From Pseudomonadales bacterium (GTDB taxonomy: Bacteria; Pseudomonadota; Gammaproteobacteria; Pseudomonadales; Azotimanducaceae): a stretch of 7,041 bases of DNA. The stretch lies in NCBI GenBank assembly GCA_022448765.1, contig JAKUTI010000031.1, forward strand, positions 9,334-16,374, written 5' to 3'. Shown here piece after piece: positions 6,147 through 7,041 of the stretch. Each line of letters begins with the position of its first letter. Within the stretch, counting starts at the first letter, position 1. The translations under genes were made by a program, and so were the position numbers. The notes beneath the pieces are model-generated. The model was not told where the DNA came from and ran no database searches. It was given only the letters and a program-made list of their open reading frames with translations.

Positions 6147-7041
6147 CTACCGGCCTGTTCGCTCTGGCTCGTGGTGTCCAAACCGATAGTGACAAACCAT
6201 CCATTCTTGACCATTTCGGTGGCCAAACATCTCTTCGCATGCCATGAAAAACATTCGCCAGCGCTGAAACCAGCGCGCGGCAGTGTTTTCGCCGTACGTA
6301 TCGGCTAACGTCGACATCGCTCTGCTCTTTTGACCATCAAGATTCTGGAGCCAGCGGGCCGCGGTTTTCCGATAATGATTTCCCGATAGTCGCCAATTCT
6401 CCTCAACCCTCAGATGAGTCTGAAATTGCAGCAACGTATCGGCAGCGGGCATCAATCCGCCTGTAAAAAAGTATCTTCCCATCCAGTTGCCCGCGCCCTC
6501 GGTTTCGAACGGATACATTAAATATCTATGACAAAATATGTGGACAAACAGCTTCCCTTGCGGGGCGAGCCAGCGCGAAATACCCGCCAGAAGCTGCTCG
6601 TAGTTGCGTACATGTTCGAACATTTCAATGGACACAATCCGGTCGAATACGCCGTTCAGTTCGACCACATTGATGTCTGCTGTAACCACTTGCACGTTCT
6701 TTAAACCCAGCTCCTCTGATCTCGACTCAATAAATTGACGCTGGCTGACCGAATTGGAAATGGCGGTAAAACTCGACGACGGAAACTGCTCGGCTGCCCA
6801 AAGCGTAAACGATCCCCAACCACAACCCAGATCGAGTACACGCTGGTGTTCACCGATATCTGCGCGTTCCCGGTAAAGCTCAAGCATCGCGCACTCAGCC
6901 TCGTCCAGAGCACGTGTGGCAGGGGCCCAATAACCGCTTGAATACTTCATGTATCGACCGAGAACCAGCGCAAAAAAGTCAGCCGGCACCTCGTAATGCT
7001 GCTCATTGGCTTTGTCCGCGTGTATCGCGATGTCGCTGCGA
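6147..7041 (-). CDS. SAM-dependent methyltransferase, coclaurine N-methyltransferase-like branch of the CFA synthase superfamily (N-terminus cut by window edge)
   Basis: Open from the right edge (first full codon at 7040) for 297 codons to TAG 6149-6147. GTG 6989 is not the real start: the 17 codons before it continue the family sequence (ANEQHYEVPADFF), so perhaps 50-60 N-terminal residues are missing. Counting from 7040: KYSSGYW at 32-38 (substrate-side loop), the SAM-binding motif VLDLGCGWGSF at 68-78, AISNSVSQRQFIE at 93-105, SIEMFEHVRNY at 137-147, LFVHIFCHR at 165-173, RYFFTGGLMP at 189-198 and NGQEWMVCHY at 276-285. CFA synthases have a related MFEHVG segment, but the IEMFEH form, FVHIFCH and the RYFFTGG block match plant benzylisoquinoline N-methyltransferases such as coclaurine N-methyltransferase, where the Glu-His pair acts in catalysis. 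The bacterial substrate is unknown: an amine, or a lipid as in CFA synthase. It is probably cytosolic. The gene is convergent with dctM across 46 nt. Confidence 0.9.
   Translation of the reverse strand, partial: RSDIAIHADKANEQHYEVPADFFALVLGRYMKYSSGYWAPATRALDEAECAMLELYRERADIGEHQRVLDLGCGWGSFTLWAAEQFPSSSFTAISNSVSQRQFIESRSEELGLKNVQVVTADINVVELNGVFDRIVSIEMFEHVRNYEQLLAGISRWLAPQGKLFVHIFCHRYLMYPFETEGAGNWMGRYFFTGGLMPAADTLLQFQTHLRVEENWRLSGNHYRKTAARWLQNLDGQKSRAMSTLADTYGENTAARWFQRWRMFFMACEEMFGHRNGQEWMVCHYRFGHHEPERTGR

Noticed and set aside
6938..6989. GTG at 6989 as the start of the methyltransferase
   Set aside because: The codons upstream of it stay open to the window edge and encode family-typical sequence (ANEQHYE), so the gene begins outside the window.

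Overview
The window comes from a Gram-negative bacterium. A complete TRAP transporter with a periplasmic binding protein, good Shine-Dalgarno sites, mixed ATG/GTG/TTG starts and a mid-50s G+C content by eye all fit a proteobacterium, possibly marine. The class cannot be fixed from the sequence. Coding density is high. No tRNA, rRNA, CRISPR array, insertion sequence or phage gene was seen, and no gap exceeds about 200 bases.

Layout. (1) Positions 1-1405, minus strand: the first 468 codons of an FMN-binding, glutamate synthase-like protein that runs off the left edge. It has an N-terminal membrane segment and a [3Fe-4S]-type cysteine triad, but no glutaminase domain. (2) 1473-2921, minus strand: a complete sugar:cation symporter-like MFS transporter of the GPH (MelB) family, 67 nt upstream of the first gene and possibly in one transcript with it. 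(3) 2922-3123: a 202-nt divergent intergenic region with a candidate promoter for each direction. (4) 3124-6100, plus strand: a tightly packed dctP-dctQ-dctM operon for a TRAP transporter. The binding protein resembles the 2-oxo acid-binding TakP group. (5) 6147-7041, minus strand and convergent with the TRAP operon: most of a SAM-dependent methyltransferase of the cyclopropane-fatty-acid-synthase superfamily, cut by the right edge. Its motifs match plant coclaurine N-methyltransferase-like enzymes better than true CFA synthases.

How the genes fit together. DctP, DctQ and DctM form one ion-driven uptake system, most likely for a small carboxylate or 2-oxo acid. The MFS symporter faces it across a shared promoter region, so the two importers may be co-regulated, but no regulator and no obvious catabolic enzyme lies in the window. 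The glutamate synthase-like and methyltransferase genes have no evident biochemical link to the transporters. I see no clear undescribed system here. The most interesting points are the alkaloid-N-methyltransferase-like enzyme, the membrane-anchored glutamate synthase-like protein, and the unusual translation-start arrangements of the TRAP operon: an AUG-stop overlapping a GTG start, an in-frame amber stop directly followed by a TTG start, and an ATG with no Shine-Dalgarno site.
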